A DNA stretch of 12,613 nucleotides. Source: an uncultured Bacillota bacterium. Its GTDB lineage: Bacteria; Bacillota; Clostridia; Peptostreptococcales; Anaerovoracaceae. The stretch is taken from contig CAUHLX010000042.1 of assembly GCA_959606705.1 (NCBI GenBank), positions 1 through 12,613 on the forward strand. The letters are read 5' to 3'. Of this stretch, positions 6,216 to 12,613 are shown in pieces (within the stretch, counting starts at the first letter, position 1; every line of letters starts with the position of its first letter). The translations under genes were made by a program, and so were the position numbers. Under the pieces are notes generated by a model. That model did not search any database. It was not told the origin of the DNA and was given only the letters and a program-made list of their open reading frames with translations.

Positions 6216-7649
6216 ATGCTTCGACGGTATGTGGAACAACTCCTGAATCTATACAACTACATCGACGGAATCATGGTAACCGACCAGAACGGCATTGTCG
6301 AGTACTACACCAACTTTCGACCGGAGGTGAACAGCCTGAAAGAAAGGGATGTGCTGGGGCGGCATGTTCTAGAGGTATATCCCATGTTGACCGAGGAAAC
6401 CAGCAGCCTGATGCAGGTGATTCAAACACAAAAACCCATTTCTAACCAATTTCAGGTTCTCACCACATATAAAGGACAGACGGTAAAGGCGATCAACACC
6501 ACCATGCCCATCATGCACAAAGGTAAGCTGATCGGTGCGGTAGACGTATCACGCTACATCGACAAGCCCTATGAACGGCAGAACATCGTACTCTCTTTAA
6601 AGGAGACCGGCAAGGTGGGGAAGCTGTACACGCTGGAAGACATCATTACCAATTCTCCGGCGATGGAGCAGGTCAAGGTTAAGGTCCGCATGATTGCGGA
6701 TACGGATTCCTCTGTTTTGATCTGCGGCGAGACAGGAACGGGAAAGGAACTGGTCGCTCAGTCGCTCCACACCTGCAGCAGCCGGAGAAGTCAGCGTTTC
6801 GTGTCTCAAAACTGCGCCGCGATTCCGGCTAACCTTCTGGAAAGCATTTTGTTCGGAACGGTTAAAGGGAGCTATACCGGTGCCGAAAACCGACCGGGTC
6901 TGTTTGAGATTGCCAACGGGGGACCACTGTTTCTGGACGAAATTAATTCCATGGAGCTATCGGTACAGGCCAAAATACTGAGGGCGATCGAGGAAAAGCA
7001 AGTCACCCGAATCGGTGGGTTTGAGCCGATTCATACGAATGTAAAGATCGTATCCGCAGTCAATGAGGACCCCATGCGCTGCATCGCGGAGAAACGGCTG
7101 CGTGAGGACTTGTTCTATCGGCTGTCCGTGGTACAGCTGGATATTCCACCGTTGAGAGAGCGAATCAACGACCTGTTTTTTATGACTGATCATTTCATCG
7201 GAGAATACAATCAAAGAATGAACCGGGACTTGATCGGAATCGATGAAGAGGTGGAGCAAATCTTCCGCCTCTATTCTTGGCCCGGAAATGTGCGGGAACT
7301 GAAGAATGTCATAGAGGGAGCATTCAACGTCGCGTCGTCCCGTTTCATCCGGAGAAAAGACCTGCCCGGTTATCTGCTGCAGAATGCCGCCATCAACCAA
7401 GGAATCTCAGACGAATTTCGATCAAAGGAGAACGGGACTGCGGATGAGGAGATCTGGATCAACTTAGGCGGCCGACCCGACTTTTCCGATCCTCAAATGA
7501 CTCTGGACGCACTGGTTGCCGACTACGAGAGGCGATTGATCATCAAAGTAGTGGCCGAGTCAGACAGCCTCGTGGAGGCGGCAAGAAAATTGAAAATTTC
7601 CAAGCAGTCAATGAATTACAAACTGGTAAAACATAAAATTCCACATTGA
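6216..7649 (+). CDS. RocR-like sigma-54-dependent transcriptional activator (PAS, AAA+, Fis HTH)
   Basis: A 477-residue enhancer-binding protein, close to the size of RocR-type arginine-catabolism activators. Residues about 5-120 form a PAS-type sensor (DGIMVTDQNGIVEYY at the start, GKLIGAVDVSRYID at the end), the expected effector-binding part. The AAA+ domain spans about 143-375: Walker A GETGTGKE (171-178), the sigma-54-contacting loop as GSYTGA (218-223; consensus GAFTGA), Walker B LFLDEI (238-243), an arginine-rich segment RLREDLFYRL (294-303), and SWPGNVREL (354-362). A Fis-type helix-turn-helix lies at about 430-472 (VEAARKLKISKQSMNYKL). There is no receiver domain, so it probably senses a small molecule directly. 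Three sigma-54 promoters occur in this window, so it is the obvious activator of all three. RocR itself responds to ornithine or citrulline; the effector here is not known. The start follows AGAGGGA by 7 bases. Confidence 0.92.
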   Translation: MLRRYVEQLLNLYNYIDGIMVTDQNGIVEYYTNFRPEVNSLKERDVLGRHVLEVYPMLTEETSSLMQVIQTQKPISNQFQVLTTYKGQTVKAINTTMPIMHKGKLIGAVDVSRYIDKPYERQNIVLSLKETGKVGKLYTLEDIITNSPAMEQVKVKVRMIADTDSSVLICGETGTGKELVAQSLHTCSSRRSQRFVSQNCAAIPANLLESILFGTVKGSYTGAENRPGLFEIANGGPLFLDEINSMELSVQAKILRAIEEKQVTRIGGFEPIHTNVKIVSAVNEDPMRCIAEKRLREDLFYRLSVVQLDIPPLRERINDLFFMTDHFIGEYNQRMNRDLIGIDEEVEQIFRLYSWPGNVRELKNVIEGAFNVASSRFIRRKDLPGYLLQNAAINQGISDEFRSKENGTADEEIWINLGGRPDFSDPQMTLDALVADYERRLIIKVVAESDSLVEAARKLKISKQSMNYKLVKHKIPH

Positions 7650-7666
7650 ACTTGAGGCGGTGAGGT

Positions 7667-7723
7667 CTCGGTAAAAAGGATTTTTACTGTTAGAGTAAAA
7701 AACTTTTTTACCGGGGCTTTTTT
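7667..7723 (+). terminator. Terminator-like hairpin after the regulator gene
   Basis: CGGTAAAAAG (7669-7678) pairs with CTTTTTTACCG (7703-7713), with one bulged T and further G-U or C-G pairs outside. An inner inverted repeat (TTTTTAC at 7681-7687 with GTAAAAAA at 7695-7702) completes a long hairpin. TTTTTT follows at 7718-7723. It begins 17 bases after the regulator stop codon. Confidence 0.7.
7670..7712. promoter_or_regulatory. Candidate enhancer (UAS): paired palindromes upstream of operon 3
   Basis: GGTAAA-N7-TTTACT (7670-7688) and AGTAAA-N7-TTTACC (7694-7712) are two palindromes with centres 24 bp apart, each with one half-site mismatch. They lie about 168 and 144 bp upstream of the predicted sigma-54 start site near 7847. 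Arrangement and distance mirror the pair at 16-56. Binding by the RocR-like activator is inferred. Confidence 0.58.
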
Positions 7724-7820
7724 GGTTGGACGATGGAAAATGGATCAAAGAGGGGAAAAAGCTATTTTCTCAGAGCTTCGGATGTTGACGGATCGGGAAT
7801 CGGGCCGATATTTTGTGCAT

Positions 7821-7837
7821 TGGCATGCAATTTGCTC
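7821..7837 (+). promoter_or_regulatory. Sigma-54 (-24/-12) promoter of operon 3
   Basis: TGGCATGCAATTTGCTC has GG at 7822-7823 and GC at 7834-7835, exactly 10 bases apart, and good TGGCA and TTTGC elements. The start site would be near 7847, leaving a leader of about 107 bases before the ATG at 7954. Apart from this promoter and the palindromes at 7670-7712, the 304-base gap between the regulator and the next gene shows no further gene or motif that I can support. Confidence 0.88.
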
Positions 7838-7953
7838 TAAAGATTGGAAGATCATAGAAGTCATTGTGATCGTGTGCAAACCATTGAAGGAAGCGGACCG
7901 CGTTTCGGTGCGGCAAAGCCCGGGCCGAAGAAAAGCGAAAGGAGGAATAAAAC

Positions 7954-8904
7954 ATGAGGCAACAGAGAATGGACATGGACATTGACGCTCTGCCGGGAGA
8001 ACGGTGGTTTCCTTCGGAAACGGCCTTTGAGGATGAAATGGAGCTGTATTGGGGCGATTGGGGAGTGGCTTCGGAGGTGGCGGAGCTCAAAGCTTGCCTG
8101 ATGCGGCGGCCGGGGAAAGAAATTGGGGATTTCGATTGGAAGGCTGCGCGATTCAAAGAGCCCATCGATCCGGGAATTTTCCGAGCGCAGCACGATGAAC
8201 TGGTGCGTATCTACCGGGAACACGGTGTAACAGTGTACTATGTGGAGGAACAGCGTCCGGACAAGCCCAATGCGGTTTTTTGCAGAGATCTGGTGTTTAT
8301 GACGCCGGAAGGCGCGATCGTTACACGCCCGGCTATGCCCGTTCGCAGAGGTGAGGAACGTGGAGCGGCCAAGGCATTGGCCGATCTGGGAGTGCCAATT
8401 TTACGAACGGTAGCGGGAGATGGGATCTTCGAAGGGGCTATGGGACTGTGGATCGACCGCCGTACCGTAGTGCTGGCGTCCGGCTGCCGATGCAATCGCA
8501 GCGGTTATGAACAGGTGGAAAACGAGCTGAAGCGGATCGGCGTTACGGAGGTTCTGCACATGCAGATCCCTTACGGGCACGCGCACATTGACGGTCTTCT
8601 GAATATGGCTAGCGAGGAGGTTGCCATGATCCACGCTTCCCAGGTCCCCTACGACGTCTGTGATGCGCTGAAACGAAAGGGAATCAAACTGCTGGAGTGT
8701 CCGTCGCGCGTGGAGGCCAAGGAGGGATTGGCCATTAACTACGTAGCCATCCGACCGGGATTGGTCGTGATGGCGGAAGGGAATCCGCGTTCCAGGGAGC
8801 TGCTGGAGAGGAATGGAATCCGAGTGATTCCCATCGATTTCAGTGAGATTCTGAAGGGGTATGGTTCCATACACTGCTGTACGGCGTTTTTGAAGCGAGG
8901 TTGA
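7954..8904 (+). CDS. Amidinotransferase/arginine-deiminase superfamily enzyme, paralogue 3
   Basis: A 316-residue guanidine-modifying enzyme that aligns without gaps to paralogue 1, with 56 differences by hand count (about 82% identical). The catalytic residues are Asp112 (FCRD), Glu160 (FEGAM), His211 and Asp213 (HIDG) and Cys308 (SIHCCT). The segments flanking the active site (YGHAHID, EGLAINYVA, GYGSIHCCT) are the same as in paralogue 1, so the two probably act on the same or very similar substrates. The start follows AAAGGAGG by about 9 bases. It is first in an operon with an M28-type protein, a YfcC-family carrier and an aminotransferase. The enzyme plus M28 pair repeats that of operon 1, which points to duplication of a two-gene block. 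Whether it deiminates or transfers the amidino group is not decided by sequence. Confidence 0.88.
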   Translation: MRQQRMDMDIDALPGERWFPSETAFEDEMELYWGDWGVASEVAELKACLMRRPGKEIGDFDWKAARFKEPIDPGIFRAQHDELVRIYREHGVTVYYVEEQRPDKPNAVFCRDLVFMTPEGAIVTRPAMPVRRGEERGAAKALADLGVPILRTVAGDGIFEGAMGLWIDRRTVVLASGCRCNRSGYEQVENELKRIGVTEVLHMQIPYGHAHIDGLLNMASEEVAMIHASQVPYDVCDALKRKGIKLLECPSRVEAKEGLAINYVAIRPGLVVMAEGNPRSRELLERNGIRVIPIDFSEILKGYGSIHCCTAFLKRG

Positions 8905-8941
8905 GCATTGGGTTCAAAAGGAAATGAGAAAGGAAGAGAAG

Positions 8942-10672
8942 ATGAAACAGCTTTTCGAACAAATGCGAGCGGAGGTTTCCGAGGGAAATATGTATCGGGA
9001 TCTGACCTATTTGGTAGAGGAAATAGGGGAACGTCTCTCCGGCACGGAGGAGCTCCACCGCTGTGCGTCCTATCTGGAGGAACAATTGAGGGCGGCCGGA
9101 CCGGATGTTAGAATCGATCACTTTCCCATGTATCACAGCTTTCCCGGAGAAGCGGAACTGAAGATGACAGCTCCTATCGTATGGGAAATCCCGGCGCGGC
9201 CGGTCTGCCACATTGCGTCCACTCCGTCGGAAGGAATCGAGGGGGAGTTGATTTACCTGGGTTCCGGCGGTGATGCGGATTATGATGGGGTGGATGTTTC
9301 CGGCAAGCTGGTGCTGACGGATATGAACTGGACTCCGGGCCGGCCGGAAAAAGCGCGGATCGCTTGGGAAAAAGGAGCGGCAGGACTGATCATTATGAAT
9401 TGGGGCGCTTCGGACAGTGAACTGATCCAGATGGGAGCGGTGAAATCGCAGTGGGGCAATCCGGATCCCGATACCTTCCGGATGATTCCTCAAATTGCCG
9501 TGGCCAGTATCTCACGGGCTTCGGGCGAACAGCTGATAAAATACTGCGCGGAAGGTGAGGTGCGGATTCGTCTAAATGCTTGTTCCACCAGAGAGTGGGT
9601 GGAAGCTTGGCAGCCTACGGCCTTCATAAAAGGAGGGAAGAGCAACGGACAGTACGTACTCGTAGGCAGTCACATCGACGCTTGGGGGAAATCCGCCATC
9701 TGCAACGCGGCGGGAAACGCGTTGAGCCTGGAACTGGCCAGACTGCTCTATCGTCATCGGGAAGAACTGAAGAGAGACGTGGTTTTTGCTTTTTGGGATG
9801 GCCATGAAATCGCGGAAGGCGGTGGTTCCTCCTGGCATTGTGACCGCTATTGGAGAGAGCTGACGGAAGGTTGTGTGGCTTATATAAACATCGACAACTT
9901 AGCCATACGCGGGACCACAGAGCCCGGCGTGGAAAGTTTGCCGGAATTGCGGGAATTTTTAACAGCGGCTGTCACCGAAATTTGGAAGCGGGAAGGAATC
10001 TGGCATCGCGCGTATAAAGGCGGCGGAGATTCTTCCTTCTTCGGGGTGGGGGTTCCCTATGTTTCCTTTGCCACCGAGTACACGGAGGAGCGGTTGAAAG
10101 AGCTTAACTATGCTTTTTACAGTCCTTGGCTGCACAGCGATGAGGATACGGTGGATAAAATCGATCGGAGCCTTTATCTGCGGCACATGGACTATTTTCT
10201 GAGGATCCTTCTGGGACTTCTGCAAGCGGAGCGGATTCCCTATCGCCTGGGCGCGATGGCGGAGGATGCCGCGAATCAATATCGGACGCTACTGTCAGAC
10301 AAGAAATATGGGTTTCGATATCTGGCGGATTTGGGTGACGTTATGGAACGTTATGTCGAACTGGCTCATCAGCTGGACCGAACGGAGGGGGGCGGGGAAC
10401 CGCTGAATCGGATTTTGCTCACCTGGGAGAGGAACACGACTGTGTTCCGAAGCACAGCGGGACGTTACGGACAGGACGCTTGCTGTTATTTACAGACGGA
10501 ACGGCCGATTCCCGCTTTGGAACGAGCTTTAAAAAATCTGGAAAACTATCCAGAAGGAAGCCATCAGTACAACTTATGGGAAACCAGTGTCCTTCATGAA
10601 AAGAATCGGGTATTCGATGCCCTTTACCAGTCCATTCTTTTTGCCGAGACGGCACTGGCCGCTATTAAATGA
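8942..10672 (+). CDS. PA-domain M28-family metallohydrolase homologue 2 with altered metal site
   Basis: A 576-residue paralogue of the protein at 1250-3037 with the same domain order and no signal peptide. Retained ligand-type residues are His244 (GSHIDAW), Glu289 (WDGHE), Asp318 (NIDN) and His398 (WLHSD). The same two replacements occur: Cys254 at the bridging-Asp position (CNAAG) and His288 at the catalytic-Glu position. Because they are shared by two copies that have diverged elsewhere, they are unlikely to be errors or decay. Another strongly conserved block near the C-terminus, AGRYGQDACCYL (506-517), followed after two variable positions by TERPIPAL (519-526), contains a Cys pair. The C-terminal domain (about 430-500) is otherwise the most variable part. 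The ATG at 8942 is preferred (AAGGAAG 5-6 bases upstream); the in-frame ATG at 8924 has a badly spaced site. The same ATGAGAAAGGAAG stretch precedes the other copy. The gene begins 37 bases after its amidinotransferase-like partner. Confidence 0.82.
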   Translation: MKQLFEQMRAEVSEGNMYRDLTYLVEEIGERLSGTEELHRCASYLEEQLRAAGPDVRIDHFPMYHSFPGEAELKMTAPIVWEIPARPVCHIASTPSEGIEGELIYLGSGGDADYDGVDVSGKLVLTDMNWTPGRPEKARIAWEKGAAGLIIMNWGASDSELIQMGAVKSQWGNPDPDTFRMIPQIAVASISRASGEQLIKYCAEGEVRIRLNACSTREWVEAWQPTAFIKGGKSNGQYVLVGSHIDAWGKSAICNAAGNALSLELARLLYRHREELKRDVVFAFWDGHEIAEGGGSSWHCDRYWRELTEGCVAYINIDNLAIRGTTEPGVESLPELREFLTAAVTEIWKREGIWHRAYKGGGDSSFFGVGVPYVSFATEYTEERLKELNYAFYSPWLHSDEDTVDKIDRSLYLRHMDYFLRILLGLLQAERIPYRLGAMAEDAANQYRTLLSDKKYGFRYLADLGDVMERYVELAHQLDRTEGGGEPLNRILLTWERNTTVFRSTAGRYGQDACCYLQTERPIPALERALKNLENYPEGSHQYNLWETSVLHEKNRVFDALYQSILFAETALAAIK

Positions 10673-10720
10673 CGGAATGTCAGGTCTTAAAACAGAACAT
10701 CGGAAAGGGAGGAAAACATC

Positions 10721-12118
10721 ATGGAAGAAAAGAAAAAAAAGCTGCAGTTCCCACACGTTATCATCCTCTTGATCGCATTAGTGGCTGTTTTCTCTATTTT
10801 AACTTATATTGTACCGGCCGGCGCCTATGAGAGAGAGATCAACGATACGGGCCGGGAGGTGGTGGTGGCCGGATCGTTTGAATTTGTAGAAGCCACACCG
10901 GTATCGCTGCTCACATTTCTTTCCAGTTTCCACAATGGATTTTTAAAAGGCGCGGATATCATCATGCTGGTACTGGCCTGCGGTGGAGCTTTTGCAGTAT
11001 TAAACGAAACGAAAGCCATCGAAGCGGGGATTGGCCGTTTGACCCGTGCGCTCCGCGGGAAAGAACGGCTGGTTATTCCCATCATTATGTTTCTCTTTGC
11101 TTTGGGGGGAGGCGCGCTGTCTATTTACGAAGAGACTCTGCCGTTCATTCCTATTATGATAGGGTTGGCTCTTTCACTGGGATTTGATTCGCTGGTGGGG
11201 ATGGCCATCGTTGCGGCCGGATTGTCCACCGGGTTTGCGGGAGCCTTTCTCAGCCCCGTTGTGGTGGGAACTGCTCAATCGATTGCCGGATTGCCGATCT
11301 TATCCGGATTTCAATTTCGCCTGGTGATGTTCGCCGTACTCTGCGTTACTTCCATCAGTTATATTTTTCTTTATGCCGGCAGAATCAAGAAGAAACCGGA
11401 ATTGAGTGTGATGTACGAACTGGATCAAAGACGGGAGGACCTGGCGGATTACAATGACCTGGTGGAGCTGAGCCCTCGAAGGATTTTCGTACTGCTTGCG
11501 TTGGTGGCTTCACTGATTATTCTCGGAGTCGGCGTGATTAAACTGGGTTGGTGGTATGCGGAGATCACTGCCGTTTTTCTGGGCATGGGCTTTGCCGTAG
11601 GGATCATCTCGGGAATGCATTACAATGAATTTTCACAGGTGTTTTTAAAGGGAATCAGCGAAATAGCCGGCGGCGCCATGGTGATTTGCTTCGCCAATGC
11701 CATTATCATCGTGATGCAGTCGGGTCAGATTCTGGATACGATTCTTTATGGGGCCTCCAGTCTGCTGTCCACGTTTCCGCCTTTGCTTTCGGCGCTGGGA
11801 ATGTACGTATTCCAATGTCTGCTGAATTTTGCGGTACCTTCCGGAACCGGACAAGCGGCACTTTCCATGCCAATCATGGCACCTTTGGCGGAGCTGGTGG
11901 GAGTGACCAAGCAGACGGCGGTAATTGCCTTTCAGTTAGGGGACGGCATTTCCAATATCCTCACGCCTACCTGCGGTTATCTGATGATCGCGCTGGCCAT
12001 GGCTAGAATCCCTTGGGAAAAATGGGTTAAGTTTATTTGGAAGTTTATCGTCATGCAATACGTGATCGGCGCTATTTTCGTGGCGGCCGCGCACCTCATG
12101 CAATTGGGACCATTTTAA
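10721..12118 (+). CDS. YfcC-family membrane carrier (C4-dicarboxylate/basic amino acid carrier-like)
   Basis: A 465-residue polytopic membrane protein. The N-terminus (KLQFPHVIILLIAL, then TYIVPAGAYER at 28-38) and the C-terminal motifs NFAVPSGTGQAALSMPIM (369-386) and FQLGDGISNILTPTCGYLM (404-422) are typical of the YfcC group, which is related to DcuC-type dicarboxylate carriers and includes proteins annotated as arginine/ornithine antiporters. Length is normal for the family. A ribosome binding site (GGGAGGAAA) precedes the ATG, and the gap after the M28-type gene is 48 bases. It occupies the position held by the unrelated NhaC-family carrier in operon 1. It probably moves the pathway's substrate, or exchanges it for a product such as a basic amino acid; this is an inference from context. 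Confidence 0.87.
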   Translation: MEEKKKKLQFPHVIILLIALVAVFSILTYIVPAGAYEREINDTGREVVVAGSFEFVEATPVSLLTFLSSFHNGFLKGADIIMLVLACGGAFAVLNETKAIEAGIGRLTRALRGKERLVIPIIMFLFALGGGALSIYEETLPFIPIMIGLALSLGFDSLVGMAIVAAGLSTGFAGAFLSPVVVGTAQSIAGLPILSGFQFRLVMFAVLCVTSISYIFLYAGRIKKKPELSVMYELDQRREDLADYNDLVELSPRRIFVLLALVASLIILGVGVIKLGWWYAEITAVFLGMGFAVGIISGMHYNEFSQVFLKGISEIAGGAMVICFANAIIIVMQSGQILDTILYGASSLLSTFPPLLSALGMYVFQCLLNFAVPSGTGQAALSMPIMAPLAELVGVTKQTAVIAFQLGDGISNILTPTCGYLMIALAMARIPWEKWVKFIWKFIVMQYVIGAIFVAAAHLMQLGPF

Positions 12119-12153
12119 CGAGAATATGGGAACGGGGGAAGGAGAAAATTCAA

Positions 12154-12613
12154 ATGAAACACGGGCTGCTTGCGAAGCGTTATTGGAAAATACGGATGAC
12201 CCCCATGAATCAAGTGGATCGCCTGGCTGAGCAATTCGATGATGTGATCAATTTGAGTTTGGGAGATCCGGACTTGGTCACCGATCGCCGGATTATTCAA
12301 GAAGCGATGCTGGATGCGGAGCGAGGCTATACGAAATACGGTGATTTTCAGGGAGATCCGGAGCTGCGCAAAGAGATCGCCGCATTTTATGATCAGGAAT
12401 ATCATCTTATGGTCTCTGACGATGAAATCTTTGTCACCGCCGGTGCCTGTGTGGCGATGTATCTCGTACTGGAGGCCATTTTGGACGATGGAGACGAGGT
12501 GATTTTACAAGCGCCGTATTTTACTCCGTATCCGGAACAGGTACGGCTGGCACGGGGAATTCCCGTGGAACTTCCCACTTATGAGGAAGAAAATTTTCAG
12601 ATTGACCTGGAAC
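12154..12613 (+). CDS. PLP-dependent class I/II aminotransferase (5' part, runs off the window)
   Basis: The first 153 codons of a fold-type I PLP enzyme; the 3' end lies beyond the window. Visible landmarks are INLSLGDPD (32-40), GYTKYGDFQGDPELRKEIA (58-76), the cofactor-phosphate-binding region TAGACVAMYLVLEAIL (95-110) and GDEVILQAPYFTPY (113-126). The pattern is that of the aspartate/aromatic aminotransferase superfamily. The PLP-binding lysine should lie downstream and cannot be checked. GGGGGAAGGAG provides the ribosome binding site, and the gap of 35 bases after the YfcC-family gene with no terminator places it in operon 3. It would fit transamination of an amino acid released by the upstream enzymes, but a C-S lyase activity, also found in this fold, cannot be excluded. 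Confidence 0.85.
   Translation, partial: MKHGLLAKRYWKIRMTPMNQVDRLAEQFDDVINLSLGDPDLVTDRRIIQEAMLDAERGYTKYGDFQGDPELRKEIAAFYDQEYHLMVSDDEIFVTAGACVAMYLVLEAILDDGDEVILQAPYFTPYPEQVRLARGIPVELPTYEEENFQIDLE

Noticed and set aside
7722..7985. Possible 87-residue plus-strand gene before the third enzyme
   Set aside because: It runs through the sigma-54 promoter, overlaps the start of the next gene and has no good ribosome binding site or recognisable domain.
1..12613. CRISPR array, insertion sequence, tRNA or rRNA, prophage parts
   Set aside because: No spaced direct repeats, transposase motifs, tRNA-like cloverleaf or rRNA stretches were recognised; the only repeats are the paralogous genes and the regulatory palindromes.

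Overview
The window looks like a chromosomal piece of an anaerobic, probably amino-acid-fermenting member of the Bacillota (Clostridia-like). Strong AGGAGG-type ribosome binding sites, a RocR-like sigma-54 activator, NhaC- and YfcC-family carriers and intrinsic terminators with T tracts all fit this. The taxon is an inference; there is no rRNA or other marker here. All eight genes lie on the + strand and nearly all of the sequence is explained.

Layout. Operon 1: sigma-54 promoter (148-164), guanidine-modifying enzyme 1 (247-1197), PA-domain M28-type metallohydrolase homologue 1 (1250-3037), NhaC-family carrier (3072-4787), intrinsic terminator (4849-4885). Unit 2: sigma-54 promoter (5002-5018) and a second, more divergent guanidine-modifying enzyme (5121-6068). 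Regulator unit: housekeeping promoter (6158-6186) and a PAS/AAA+/Fis activator of RocR type (6216-7649) with its own terminator. Operon 3: sigma-54 promoter (7821-7837), guanidine-modifying enzyme 3 (7954-8904), M28-type homologue 2 (8942-10672), YfcC-family carrier (10721-12118) and the 5' part of a PLP-dependent aminotransferase (12154 to the window end).

Working model (inference). One RocR-like activator, made from a housekeeping promoter, drives three sigma-54 promoters, each directly in front of a paralogous Cys-His-Glu/Asp enzyme of the arginine deiminase/amidinotransferase superfamily. Two paralogues are each paired with an M28-type protein and then with an unrelated carrier. Palindromes of the form GGTAAA-N6/7-TTTACC sit about 125-170 bp upstream of all three sigma-54 start sites and are the best candidates for the activator's enhancer sites. 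In each case they also form the stem of a terminator-like hairpin.

The most unusual point is that both M28-type proteins keep four of the five usual zinc ligands but have Cys where the bridging Asp should be and His where the catalytic Glu should be. The system appears to be an inducible catabolic route for a guanidino or ureido compound, perhaps a conjugated one. The substrate cannot be named from sequence.
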